Positions 36,165 through 47,220 of a DNA stretch of 64,000 nt are shown here, piece by piece. The first letter of the stretch is position 1. Every line of letters starts with the position of its first letter. The stretch is from NCBI GenBank assembly GCA_963969365.1, contig OZ017753.1:2852001-2916000 (forward strand), in the 5' to 3' direction. The notes beneath the pieces are model-generated. The model saw only the letters and a program-made list of their open reading frames with translations, was not told the DNA's origin and ran no database searches. The translations under genes and the position numbers were made by a program. This DNA is from Asterochloris sp. CNOR1. Its lineage: Eukaryota; Chlorophyta; Trebouxiophyceae; Trebouxiales; Trebouxiaceae.

Positions 36165-36792
36165 GGCTGGTAAGTGTTGCAGGTGATGTCTGTTTGTGTG
36201 GTCCAGGACCAACCAGAACCAATGGACCTTGGATGGATCAGATGGCTGACTGAGCTGTCAGACTTGGACAGGGTGCCGCTCCTTCCCATGGCCCCTGGTT
36301 GGAAAGTCATGCACGCAATGTCAGTGGCCCGTCAGCCTTTGTGCTGCTGAGCGATCTGTGCCTGTCTGCACGCCTGTTGCTGCCTAATCTGTCTCTGTTG
36401 ACAGCCAGGGACTTTTGTGACTGGCTGCATGCATGCAACACAAAATCTGGGTCTGGCATAGGCTGCCTGTGACACACATCCTTTGCTGATCCTTGTTGCA
36501 CAATCTGCAGTCAGATGAGCTGACAGTGGAACGGTCAGCATCAGTTACGAGCACCCCTTACGAGAGTGTCACCACTCCACCAGTGATCTTTCGATGAAAC
36601 AGAAAATAGCCACTGGGCTAGATATCAGTAAGCTGGGTTAAGCAAGTTCAGCTGAAGGAACACTAAATCCTCTATCAGACAGCCTTTTCTCTCTCTCCTG
36701 TTTCCAGCTTCTAGGTGCCTAGAAAAGCATCTGCGTCGAAAGTGAAAGCTTCAACGTAGAATACTTCGTATTCACCTGGGGGCCCCAGAGTC
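36165..36792. promoter_or_regulatory. Divergent promoter region
   Basis: 628 bp between the divergent starts of the cupredoxin-like gene (-) and the bZIP gene (+). No exon-like frame is seen. The last 200 bp before the bZIP start are visibly more AT-rich than the flanks. No specific element can be named. Confidence 0.4.
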
Positions 36793-39700
36793 ATGGCAGG
36801 GTCGCAGCGAACGAGGAGCAAGCAGAAGCAGCAGCAGGCAAAGCAGGACGGAAAGCGCAAGCGTCAGAGTGATGTCAAGCAGGCAGAGGCCTCACCAGCA
36901 GCCTGTGTCAGGCAACTCAGTGAGAACTTGCCAGATCTTGGAGAACTGGTTCCAGGTGAGTGCTGCTGGGTTGTGATGCTCGCCCATGATGAGGGTGGGA
37001 TGACTCCCACCCAGCGCTCATCCAAAGCCTGCTATCTTACTGCTGCTCTACTCACCTGCAGTGGATTCCTTCTTTGACAGCTACATCACCACTCTCAATC
37101 GCCAGGGGGCCAGCAGGCCTGCACCGAGCGGCCCAGGTGAAGTGCTCTCATCTTGAAGGGACGGCAAAATCATCACCCTTGTGCGCAGCGATGCATCCCT
37201 GCTGCCGTCAATAAATTGAGAGGTCTCCTTGAGAGAAATTCTTGCAGCACAGCACACTTGCTTTGCTGCTGTGCCTAAGGGACCAGTCACACTACCTTCG
37301 TTGGGCGGCTCATTTCCAGTGCTCAAACATGTCAACTGGCTACTCAGCAGCAAGCTGCTGCTGCACCATGGCCGTGCAGTTCTAAGAGCACCTCACATCT
37401 CTGCAGGGCCAGGAATCCATGCGGACCGGCAGGTTGAACAGCAGGTAAACACCTTGCTGCACAGGACCTGCGCCATCCTGCTCTCACTACCTGACAGCGA
37501 CAAGCCTGAAAGGCGCAATGGTGGTCTGCCACCGGCACTGAATTGATAAATCATCTCCCCAGCAGTTTGCTGGGATGCCGCTTGTGATGCATAGGGGTTG
37601 CCCGCAGAGGCTGCTACATCGCTACAGCACACAGGCCTGCTGCCCCTGCAGCAGTGCTCAAGGCCTTGTCCTGGGCCTGAGCCCATGTGAAGCTCATTCC
37701 AATCAGCCCGACCGGACCCATCGCGTCGTGGCCCAGGAGTGCATGCTCCTCCCTGACCAGCAAGCAAGGGCTTACTTTCAGCAAGCCCTTGTACTCCAGC
37801 AAGGCCTGCCTCAACTCCTGCCCTGCGGCTGCAGGTGCCCCTCACACTCACACGCTCCAGCAAGCCAGCTTCTGGTGTGTCTTCTTGGGGCAGAGGCCCT
37901 CTGAACTGACATATCACATTCCCAGCGAGGCCTGACTTTGTCTCTGCTGCTGCAGGCACACCCCTAGGCCACATACTGGGGCCTTGCATCCTGCGCAGAT
38001 GGCGGTCAAAGTTTGTGGCCAGGTGTCCCCTGACTCATTGAATTCCTGCAAAACGTGCTCTGCAGCTGCAGGCGCCCCCCAACTTCACCTACTCCGCCAC
38101 GCCAGCCTACCTGGCGCAGATGGGAAGCAAGACCCTGGGAGACTGCCTGCCCTCAGTACCCCAACTGGAGGTGGGGCGAGGGCTCGCCCTCAAGGATGGG
38201 GCGCCTGGGGGTGCGGGGCCGGCGGGCATGGGCGGCGGATTGGCCCTCGGCGCGGGCGGGGGGCTGGGCATGCCCGGGGAGCAGCAGGCCTCGCAGCTGG
38301 TGCAGAACAGCCTGAGGACGGCCAGCGGGGAGCTGGGAGCGCCGCTGACCTACCCTGCCAGCTCGCTGGCCCAGCTTCAGCAGATGCTCCAGGTGACTGG
38401 AGGTTTGGTGATGTTAGCAATAGGTTTTTTCCCCACAAACTAAAAGTTGTTCGTTGCATAGCATGTTGGGGGCTGGTGGCGCTATGTGCATGGTTGGCAG
38501 GGCGCAGCAGGGCCTGGACTCTGAAGGAGAGCTGGGAGTTCATCGGCCCATCATGTGAGCTTGCTGGCCCAGTTGCAGCAAACGCTCCAGGTTTGAGCCG
38601 GCTTGGTGCTGTTGTGCATGGTGGGCAAGGCACAGCAGTACCTGGACACTGCTAGCGAGGAGCAGGGGGCGCTCGAGGCCAGTGGGTGCCGGGCACTGGT
38701 GGTACAGTGCTGGCCATGCATGCTGCAGGGCTGCTGTCCTGCTTCCTGGGGGATGGAGGTTGCGGTGGCTCCCAGCCGCTTGACATGAACGCTGGAGCCT
38801 GCACGCTGCAGCGTGTGACCGACAGTGGCGCTGCACGTGCTGCAGGGGCAGTCCTCCTTCCTGGGGGCTGGAGGAGGCAGCGTCTCTCAGCAGCTGCTTG
38901 AGCTGATGCGCTCAGGATCGCTGGGGAACGGCATCCCTGCCGGCCTGGACTGGGGCAACCTGTACCCCATGCGAGCACTGGCTGCTGCAGCTCAGGGCCA
39001 GGGCAGCGCTGACATCCAGCCCAACCCAGGCCATGGCCCTGCCCTGCTGGCCGCGATGAGCGCTGCCCAGCGCGGCCAGCAGCAGGCTCAGCAGCAGCAG
39101 GCTCAGCAGCAGCAGGCCCAGCCGCAGCCGCAGCAGCACGCGCAGCAGCCCACGCAGCAGCACACGCAGCAGCCCGAGCAGCAGCCGCAGCAAGACTCGC
39201 GCAGGGCGCTGGCGGCCTCCCTGGTGCCCAGGTCGTCATCGCCCAGGGCTGCCGGCTCGGGCAGTGCCCCCCCTGGTGGGTGCTTGACAGCAAGTGTTAT
39301 GTGGTGAAATGATGTCCACATGACGGCCGAGGGCGTTCCAGGCTGCAGTCATGCAGGCCTGTGTCAAGGCTGCTGCCATCTGAGTTGCTCTATACACCTC
39401 TCACACATCCACCCCCTGCACCACCGTGCAGGCCGCCACCGCAGCCAACCCCACATCATCAGCGCTGCCAACCAGGCAGCCGACATGGATCAGGATGACG
39501 TCAGTGGCGACGATGCCTTCCCGACAGAACAGGCCAACTCGTACCCCGACAGGGACGGCAGCGGCAAGGGGGACGTGTCGCGCAATGCTCGTCAGATGAT
39601 GCAGAACAAGGCAGCCCAGCAGCGCTACAGGTGTGACGTCACAGCTGCCTCTGGGGGAGTTTGTTGCATGTGCAAGAGTGGGCCTGGCAACATGAATTCA

Positions 39701-42700
39701 GGCATGCACCGCCGAATCTGTTCCCAGAATGGCAGGGGAAGGGGGCGGGGAAGGATGAGGGGGAATGAAATGATGACGTGGCGGACTCCTTTGCACAGCA
39801 GTAAGGCTGGAAAGGAGGCTTCTCCTGCCAACCCTCATTCAAAGTGGCCCCTATGCAGAAAACTTGGGGAGCCAGCGCTGTAGGCCTGTGTGGGATTGTG
39901 GCATACCCGAGCAGACCTTGCCACACGCGACACACTGGGAGCAGGGGCGAGTAATTATAGAAATTAGACAGAGACAGCCCTTTGTGGACTGCCTTCCCCT
40001 CCGATCATAGTCAGCGCGCTGCTGCTGCAGGGAGCGGCGAAAACTGAAAGTCCTGGAGATGGAGCAGGCGCTGCAGAGTGCCAATGCTCGAGTGGAGGAG
40101 CTGCACAGAGTGCTCAAGCAGAACGTGGCCTTGCAGGTGGGGGCCTGCATGAAGCTGCTGCTTCAGGCAGCAACTATGAAGGGCGTGATGGCAAGTGCGT
40201 CTTTGATATCTATGGTCAAACAGTGGAGACGGAGTTGTGGGAGAGGCGAGGGTGGAGGGGGGGGCTGCTTCACAAGCTGTGGGGCTGCAGATGGGTGCAG
40301 CTCGAGGATACACTAGCAGCTGGCGGCTTAGGGCTTCCACGAAGCCGCCTCTTCATATTGTTGTGCTAAAGCAGACAATGTAGTAGTGAGGGGAGCAACT
40401 TGAGGTCAGGCTGGTGGTGGGTTTGATCAGGCTGGGACACCTTCTTCTGTCAAATCCTCCAGGTCATGTCTTGGGTTCAGCATGCTGCCTGATGTTTTTG
40501 GGGGATGCCAATGTCTGCAGCGGGCATGCAGCAGATGTTATCTGCCTGATCTGCCTGTCCCCACCCATTGCCTTGCCTTAAATGAGGGCTGGCTGCCTGG
40601 CAGCTGCCTTGTGCATGATAAGAGGTAAAGCCGGGTACAGCGCCCCGTGCAGAGGGCGTGCCCTTCAGCACTGCAGTTCAGAAATGCCTGCTGCAGGGTT
40701 TCAGCACGTTTTTTTTTTGGTGAAACCCTGCACATGGGTTGCAAGAAAAGGCACTTGACTTTGGAGCCGGACAGCAGAGTGGGACAAGCAGGTGGTGCAG
40801 TCACTGCCCTGATGTGCAAAAAGATGATGCCCTAACCCCTCTGCCTGCAGGAGAGCATGTTGCAGTGTGAGAGTGAGCTGGCAGGCAGGTTGTCCATCCA
40901 CCGCGCTGGACTGCAGAAAGATATCGCATTTCTCGTGCCTGCAGCACAATACGCTGTACTTTCAGCACCAGCTGGCAGAGCAGTACAGCCTAGTCTGACC
41001 CTTTCTGTGGCTGCAGCCATGCAATCACATCCAAGTCAAGCGGCGTGCAATGTGCCTTGAGGAGAAGGCACCATGTGTGATCACCAGCTGGCGGCGCAGG
41101 CTTGGCAGGTGCACAAGCTCCAGACAGCCCAGACTGACATTCAACCACCCGTGCCTGCAGGAACAGGTGCTGCATCCTGAGGACCAGCTCGCCAAGCAGG
41201 ACAGGCAGACATGCTTGACAGCAGTCTGTTTATCATTCATAATGAATAAAACCCTAGACATGCTGGACCCTATGCCTGCAGGAGAAGGCTCTGCGCTTTG
41301 AGAACCAGCTGGCGGAGAGGGACAGGCAGGTGCAGGAGCTGCAGGACCAGCTGCAGCAGGCTCAGGCTGCAGCCAAGGCCCAGCCTGCCTCCACTGCGAT
41401 GGTGGCAGCTCCGGGTCTGGCCTTGGAGGTGACAGGGGCAGACGGCGACGCTGCCATGCAGGACACGACGGGTGAGGGACACCAGCAGGAGCTGCAGTTG
41501 GACCTGAGCTGCCATGCCACAGCTTTTTCTTCTGACTAGTTCTAGCTAGGCAGCAGGGTTGGTGGCTTGATGGGAACCCCCTTGGGACCCGCTGCTGCAA
41601 CCTGAGGGCAATTGCCCAGCTAAGGCAGCTTTGCCCAGATGTCTGGTGGCTTGCTCCATTTGACCAGCCTTGCACCATCACCACCACCACAAGGAGACAT
41701 GGAGGCATCAACTCACGTGACACATCAATGGAAAGCAGCGATGTCAGAATGTTGTGACGCTATGGGTTGTGGCGCCTATTGGTGGGCTTGCAGCAGAAGC
41801 ATGGCCCTCAGCGGGGTCTGAGTCATGCTCAGCACCGTCCTGTCCCTGTGCTGAGCAGCCAGGCAGACTCGTGGGTAAATGTCACTGGGCGGCAGCAATT
41901 GCACTGGCTCCCTATGTTGCTTGCTTCCTTTGCAATACATGCACTGCTCAGGGGCTGCACAGACACGCAGCCCCTCAGCACCAACCCAGCCCTTTGGAAG
42001 CTGCTTTGTTGGCTGCAGAGCCTGCCGCGGGTGCAATGATGTGCCCCCCGGCCTTTGAGGGCATGTCAGAGCTAAAGGTGGAGTTCCAGGGACACATCAT
42101 GCGCCTGGAGCAGCTCATCGAGCACCACAGGCTGCGGGAGGCTGACCCAACAGGTGGGCGCAGTGCTTTGCTGCATCACCATAGCAGGCGCCTTGCTAGT
42201 CACAATGTTCCAGAACATTGTTCGTACGCATGGAGCAGCTAACTGAGCACTATGGGCTGCGAAGGCTGCCCCGACAGGTGGGTGCAGGGCCTGTTGGTGC
42301 AGACAAGACTGTGTAGGGGCCGTCCCCCACGCTTGAAGTCGTGCATTCATGACATGCCTGCACAGACACCCCTCTGTGTGCTGGAATGTGTCCCCATTTG
42401 GCCAGCCTGTTCATGTGTGGCCATGAAAAGGTGTGGAGGGACCAGCTCTGCCAAACATGTAGCAGTCCACCACATCCCTTGTTGAGATAGAGCAGCTGAC
42501 CCAACGGGGCCCCAAGGCCTGCAGGAGGCAGATCCAGGCACACATATGCAGGCTGCATGAGTCCAGCCACACAGCAGGGCTGCGCATGTCCCTTCATGCA
42601 CATCTGAGATAGGTGTTGAATGCAGGGTCTTGACAAGAGCATCCACTATTGTCCTGGTCTGGCAACACATTGGCTACCATTCTGCCCGTGGCTTGGGATT

Positions 42701-45700
42701 CTGGAAGCACATGTGCAACTGCAGGGCTGAGGCTGCTTGCCTAGGTCAATGCGGTGCCGCTGGGGTCAAGCCTACCTCCTCTGCCTGGCAGCAGGCCTCC
42801 TTCTGTTGCAGAGTCACTGGGAGGCCTTCGCCCACCGCATGGGAGCTGACTCTTTGAGTCCTGCTGCCTGTGGACACTGACCCTGGATCGCATTGCAATC
42901 CTGAAACCCTGAGCCTGTTTCTCTGCTGCAGGGCTGGGACTGCCCCAGGAGGTCATTGATGCTGTGAACCAGATGGTGGAGGACAGCTGCCGAGTCTGCC
43001 GGCGCGTGCAGCAGGAGGGCATGCAGGTGAGGATCTGGTTTGCATTCTATGCATGGAGCTCCTGCCTCTGAGCTGGCCAGCCATCTACACCTGAGGGCAG
43101 GGCAGGCTGCCTGCAGCAGGATGTCATGCAGGTGGTTAGCCCTTGAATGTGCAGAGAATGCTGCCTGCATGCGGCAACCTCCTGCTGTGTAACTGGCAAG
43201 AAACCTATTCATCAGACTGCAAAACTTGCAGCACAGCATGCAGCAGGGGCAAATGCAGGTGGTTCTCCATTCTCAGGATTGACCTTCGGCGCAGCAAGTT
43301 CTTTGAGCTCCGGCTGTCAGGCTGCACAGGTCATCAGCAATATCTGGGCACGGGAGCACAGCAGCCGGCCTGTAGCAGTACGGCAGCATGCTTGTGGTCA
43401 GCATGTTTGCATAAGTTGCTGTTTTCGTCAGCTGATCTTGCAGATCAATTCACGCAAATTTTGCAATGCAAGAGCTGACAGCCTGCTGCATAGTCCTCTG
43501 TCTGTGGTTGTTGTCAGGCTGGCCTGGCGACCAGCAAACTGCATGCTTGCTTACGACGTGCACAGCTGTGCACATCCTGGCCTTGAATTTGCAGCTTGAA
43601 GAGCTGCACAGACCTGCAGAAAGTGCATATGTGTGAAACATATGATACCGTGCAGGCCTGTACTACTGCTCGTGTGCAGCAGCAGGAAGTGCTGCGCAGA
43701 CCTGCAGTACTGCCTGTGTGGAGCGTGGTGGATTGTGCAGGCTTTAAACACTCCTTGTGCAAAGCTTGTAGCATGTAGAGCTCGTGTGGGAGCATGTAAC
43801 CTGCACAGGATTGGGCCACGTTTCCTGTGGAGCATTTAGTCTTGTGCAGGCCTGTAGCACTGCTTGTGTGAGGCATGCAGGTGCTCAACCTCATCACAGC
43901 GGACCCGGGCAAGCTGCCCCTGGTGGGCTCCACCAGTGTGGAGAAGCAGAAGTGGCGCAAGTCTGTGCAGGTGAGGCTGTGTGCTCTGACGTTTGTCTGC
44001 AGTGGATTGAGCCGCTCAGAACTGAAGTAGCTGTGGGGCTTGGCACCTCTGCCGACCGCAACTGTTGTATCTTCTATCTTTCCGGCCATGGCTGGGTGCT
44101 GGACCAGTCACCAAGGAGCAGCAAAAAGACCATCAAGTGTCCAAAGCTTGACTGGTACCTTCAGCACAGAGGCCTGGGAAGCTGCAGCCTGTACAGGGCA
44201 GCTACAGACGCTGCATGTCGCGACATGCAGCAGCACTTATTCCACTTTTGCTGACGTCAAATGTGATCTGCCTAAACCACAAGTTGTTCAGTGCCTGCAA
44301 GCGCGGCACTGTCTGCAAATCTTGAGGCTGAGCCCTGTGCATGATGGCCCTGATTTCTGCATACAAGCAGCTCTGTTCCAGCTGTCAAGCCTGAAGCTGC
44401 CCACTTCAAAAGCATGTTTACTGTTTGACGCCATGCCTCCACCTGCAGGCTTGCAGCAGATCCAGATGCTCATGTGCAACTTTAAGGGCAATATCCAGCA
44501 CTCGGTGCCTTTCATGCAGAGGCACTAGAAATTCTGTATGGAAGCTGCATGCAGCCCTTCAAGCCTCTGATCAAGCCCCGCCAACAAAGTGCTCTAACTA
44601 CTGAAGCCACAACAGTGCCTGCAGGCATTAAGGCTGAGCCCCGTGCAGCAAGGTCAGATACTCATGTGGCGCCAGGAACACCTGCACCAGATGCGGGAAC
44701 TGTATGAGGAGCGGCAGAAACTCAACCTGGAGGTGACCTGCTTCTCAGAACATGGACAGTGTCAATGCATACGGATAGCTGGGACTGTACGCAGACCTGC
44801 CGGCCCGCAATGTGGTTTTTGAGCTGCTCCCAGGAACTGCGCAGTGTGGATTCGACACAGCAAGCACATCCCATGTCATTGCTGCCTCAGCAGGTTGTGA
44901 CAAGTGCGGCAGGCATGCAGCTTTGAGGCAACCCTTGCAGGGCGTCAGGCCTGTATGACGTCTTGCTTTGCACCGCCAACAAGTTCAAGGATACACCGGC
45001 ATGCAATGACAGGTATTTCGCTTGGCCATGTCTGTATGACGGTGATGGCATCGTTCAGCAGGTGTTGAGAAGTTGATCAAGCGTGTTGGGCACCTGTGGG
45101 TCGCAGCATGCCCACATGGCCCACATCAACTCTCTGCAGCTCCCCCTTCTGCTCCCCCGCCTGCAGGCTCTGCATATCATGAGCAGCGGCAAGGGCGGCC
45201 AGGGGGAGCCCGATGGAGCTGACGGACAGCAGGCGGGCTCGGTGGATGCCCGCCTGGCCCGCCTGGAGAGCCACGGGTACATGGCCGCAGCGCGCAGCAA
45301 CCTGGAGCTGGAGGCTGTCCTGGACAACCTCAAGGTGGGTCTGCAGTGCACCCCCAGAGGTTGCTGGCTGCACCCACAGGATCTGTACATGAGCGTGCAG
45401 CAACCTGGGCCTGGAGGCCATCCTGGCCAATCTTAAGGGAGGTATGCAGTGTGCCCACAGGCTGAAGTCATCAGCTGCACCCACATCATCTGTACGAAAG
45501 CTTGCAGTCACCTGGCGCTTGAGGCTGTCCTGGACAACCTCAAGGTAGGTGTGCAGCATGCCCACAGGCTGAGGTCATTAGCTGCACTTACTGCATAGCA
45601 AGCTTAAGGTGGTTCAGCATTGCACTCACTGGCTGAAACTGCCAGCTGCAACCACAGTGGTCTCAGGCTGAAGATTGCAGTTGCATCAGGGTGGTGGCAA

Positions 45701-46705
45701 AATGTCTGCCAGGCTGGGGCCCTGATGCCCAAGCAAAAACCCAGACTTGTGATTGATGCCATGGACAGCAGGCTTCCGTTCGTAGCATGTGGTTCCAGAG
45801 ACTGTCTGGCACAGGACTGTGGACGCAGCTGTGCTCTCAAGTCTCTGGTAAGTGGGTGCTTGTTGCACTGTGGTGGGCGATCCCAGCATCTTGGCGGTGC
45901 AGTGGCCGTGCCATGGCGCCGAGAGTATCACATGGCTGCAACTGGCAGACAAGTGCAGCTGCATGAGATACTGCCATCGGGGTGTGCATACTGGACAGTC
46001 TGCTGAGCAGCTTCAGCAGATGGGCGACTGCACAGCTTCATTGGGGCTGACAAGGGAGGCTGTGGGCCAAAGGCTGCACCACCATGGATCAGCATCACGC
46101 TGCGACAGCAATTGTTTGAGTCTCAGCTGTTTGTGCTGCTCTGGCCCTGCTGAAGGGCATCCTGAATGGTGAGCAGCAGTCTCTCACTTTGTCGTGACAG
46201 AGCCATGTGATAGCAGGATGCTGCCTGCTCCACATACTGCAGGGCAACCTGAAGCGTGAGCAGCGAACGGTGCTCCAGTTCAATTGGGTGCTTATGAAGC
46301 GCATCCTGACGCCTGTGCAGAGCGCGCTGTTCTTGGTGCACGCCTGGCCAAGCCACTGCGATGGCATGGCACTCACAAACGCCCTATGTAGCATCAAGAC
46401 CGAGGTGGGCCTCTCAAGCTTACAGTTGCATCCAAACACAGCTGCTGTTGCCTGTGCCTTAAACTTCCTTGAGGGAGTGGGTGCAGTGCGGTTACTGCTG
46501 AGCATTGAGGCTTTTTGCAGCTCTGCCCTGCCCTGGTGACCATCAAATAGATGGCAGCAGGTTGCATCTGTGACATTGGTCTCCCAGCTCACCACTGCCT
46601 GCCTCGTTCACGTCCAGCTTCATCTCAGCTTTACCTGCCATCTGTGGCCTGCAGACTGGTGATGAGATCATGCCTGTGCGCAATCTTGAGGCCCTTGGGC
46701 GCTGA
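36793..46705 (+). CDS. bZIP transcription factor, 770 aa
   Basis: Fifteen phase-consistent exons: 36793-36955, 37062-37136, 37407-37444, 38066-38392, 38846-39275, 39432-39630, 40031-40136, 41282-41471, 42019-42153, 42932-43026, 43881-43970, 44649-44732, 45167-45334, 46243-46404, 46655-46705 (2313 nt). Order: basic N-terminus (TRSKQKQQQAKQDGKRKRQ), acidic motif LPDLGELVPVDSFFDSYITT, Gly-rich and Gln-rich activation-like region (residues about 130-350), then the bZIP. The basic region NKAAQQRYRERRK fits N-x7-R and is split by intron 39631-40030. The leucine-zipper helix is KVLEMEQALQSANARVEELHRVLKQNVALQ in two parts. The long C-terminal half is helical and includes LTPVQSALFLVHAWPSHCD, a C-terminal block also known in chlorophyte bZIPs. 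Nuclear DNA-binding regulator; targets unknown. Small exons could be missed among the many exon relics in its introns. Confidence 0.8.
38400..38660 (+). repeat. Relic of bZIP exon 4 end
   Basis: Exon 38066-38392 ends SSLAQLQQMLQ/GTGACT. At about 38547-38592 a copy reads TGTGAGCTTGCTGGCCCAG TTGCAGCAAACGCTCCAG, then GTTTGA. The flanking intron phrase (GGCAGGGCGCAGCAGGGCCT, or GGCAAGGCACAGCAGTACCT) is repeated too, so the unit is about 190 bp. Confidence 0.65.
39061..39195 (+). repeat. Gln-rich coding repeat (CAG-rich)
   Basis: Inside bZIP exon 5, imperfect CAG/GCx repeats encode QQQAQQQQAQQQQAQPQPQQ and then HAQQPTQQHTQQPEQQPQQ. This is a low-complexity Gln tract typical of chlorophyte activation domains. 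Confidence 0.85.
40840..41225 (+). repeat. Three decaying relics of bZIP exon 8 start
   Basis: The true exon 41282-41471 begins after GCCTGCAG with EKALRFENQLAERDRQ. Upstream, three more segments each follow a TGCAG acceptor: ESMLQCESELAGR (about 40851), HNTLYFQHQLAE (about 40944) and EQVLHPEDQLAKQDRQ (about 41161). Similarity to the real exon rises with proximity, as expected of stepwise tandem duplication. The first three lack clean donors. Confidence 0.65.
42195..42300 (+). repeat. Relic of bZIP exon 9 end
   Basis: Exon 42019-42153 ends IMRLEQLIEHHRLREADPTG with donor GTGGGC. At about 42228-42277 a copy reads CGCATGGAGCAGCTAACTGA, then GCACTATGGGCTGCG, and ends CCGACAG/GTGGGT, keeping the donor and the following GCAG phrase. 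Unit about 125 bp. Confidence 0.7.
43095..43270 (+). repeat. Two relics of bZIP exon 10 end
   Basis: Exon 42932-43026 ends VQQEGMQ/GTGAGG. Downstream the phrase recurs as CTGCAGCAGGATGTCATGCAG followed by GTGGTT (to 43134) and as ATGCAGCAGGGGCAAATGCAG followed by GTGGTT (to 43259). Spacing is about 110-125 bp. Confidence 0.65.
43595..43880. repeat. Acceptor-side repeat before bZIP exon 11
   Basis: The phrase TGTGCAGGCCTGTAGCACTG or close variants, followed by CTTGTGTG, recurs about four or five times (near 43615, 43652, 43700, 43735 and 43846). The last copy leads into the acceptor GGCATGCAG of exon 43881-43970. Confidence 0.6.
45335..45670 (+). repeat. Ladder of relics of bZIP exon 13 end
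   Basis: Exon 45167-45334 ends SNLELEAVLDNLK/GTGGGT. Downstream come GCAACCTGGGCCTGGAGGCC..CTTAAG (45403-45436, NLGLEAILANLK) and TCACCTGGCGCTTGAGGCTG..CTCAAG/GTAGGT (45508-45543, HLALEAVLDNLK). Two more copies of only the intronic part (GTGTGCAGCA, CCACAGGCTGA) follow near 45550 and 45620. Period about 105 bp. Confidence 0.75.
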
Positions 46706-47220
46706 GCGCCCTCTTAGTGATGACAAGTGATGACAGTCCAGCATTGCATGTTATTTTTGTTTTCTTTTCTAACAGACCTGCACTCCTGTGAACTAGGCAG
46801 GGCATGAAGAGGTTTGCACTGTTCTGTTGCAATAACGGTCTTGTGTGCCCAATGTTGCCTGCTCCACCAGCAACCTGCGTATGAACTTTTGTCTGCAATT
46901 CTGATCATGGCATGAACGATAGTCCAGTTGCCGGGCCTGCTGCTTTTCCGTTCGATAAGACTCAAGACTGAAATGTACTGCAGCCAATTCGTCTTGAATC
47001 ATCATCGATGCATTGTTCAGTGGTGCATATGTTTTATTGAGCTGCTGAAACATGTCACTGATGATCAGCAAAATTAGCATTGTCCAGGCTCAAAATGCTC
47101 AAGCGCCAGCAATTTGCGAATGCAAAAGAGCAAGAGGGGCATCCATTCTGTGAAGTGAGAGGGGGAGTTTATTGCACTACGATTCAGCAGATGGTGGCAA
47201 CGATTGCTGGTGTCTCCCAG
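46706..47220. other. Convergent 3' intergenic region
   Basis: 515 bp between the stop codons of the bZIP gene (+) and the LTD gene (-). More AT-rich, with no splice-supported exon. A 95-codon minus-strand frame (46793-47080) shows no family motif and is taken as chance. Confidence 0.5.

Noticed and set aside
40708-40720. T-tract in a bZIP intron as a possible Pol III terminator or SINE tail
   Set aside because: No A/B box, tRNA-like body or target-site duplication nearby.
46793-47080. 95-codon minus-strand frame in the bZIP/LTD 3' intergenic region
   Set aside because: Lies between two convergent stop codons, AT-rich, no motif; chance frame in UTR sequence.
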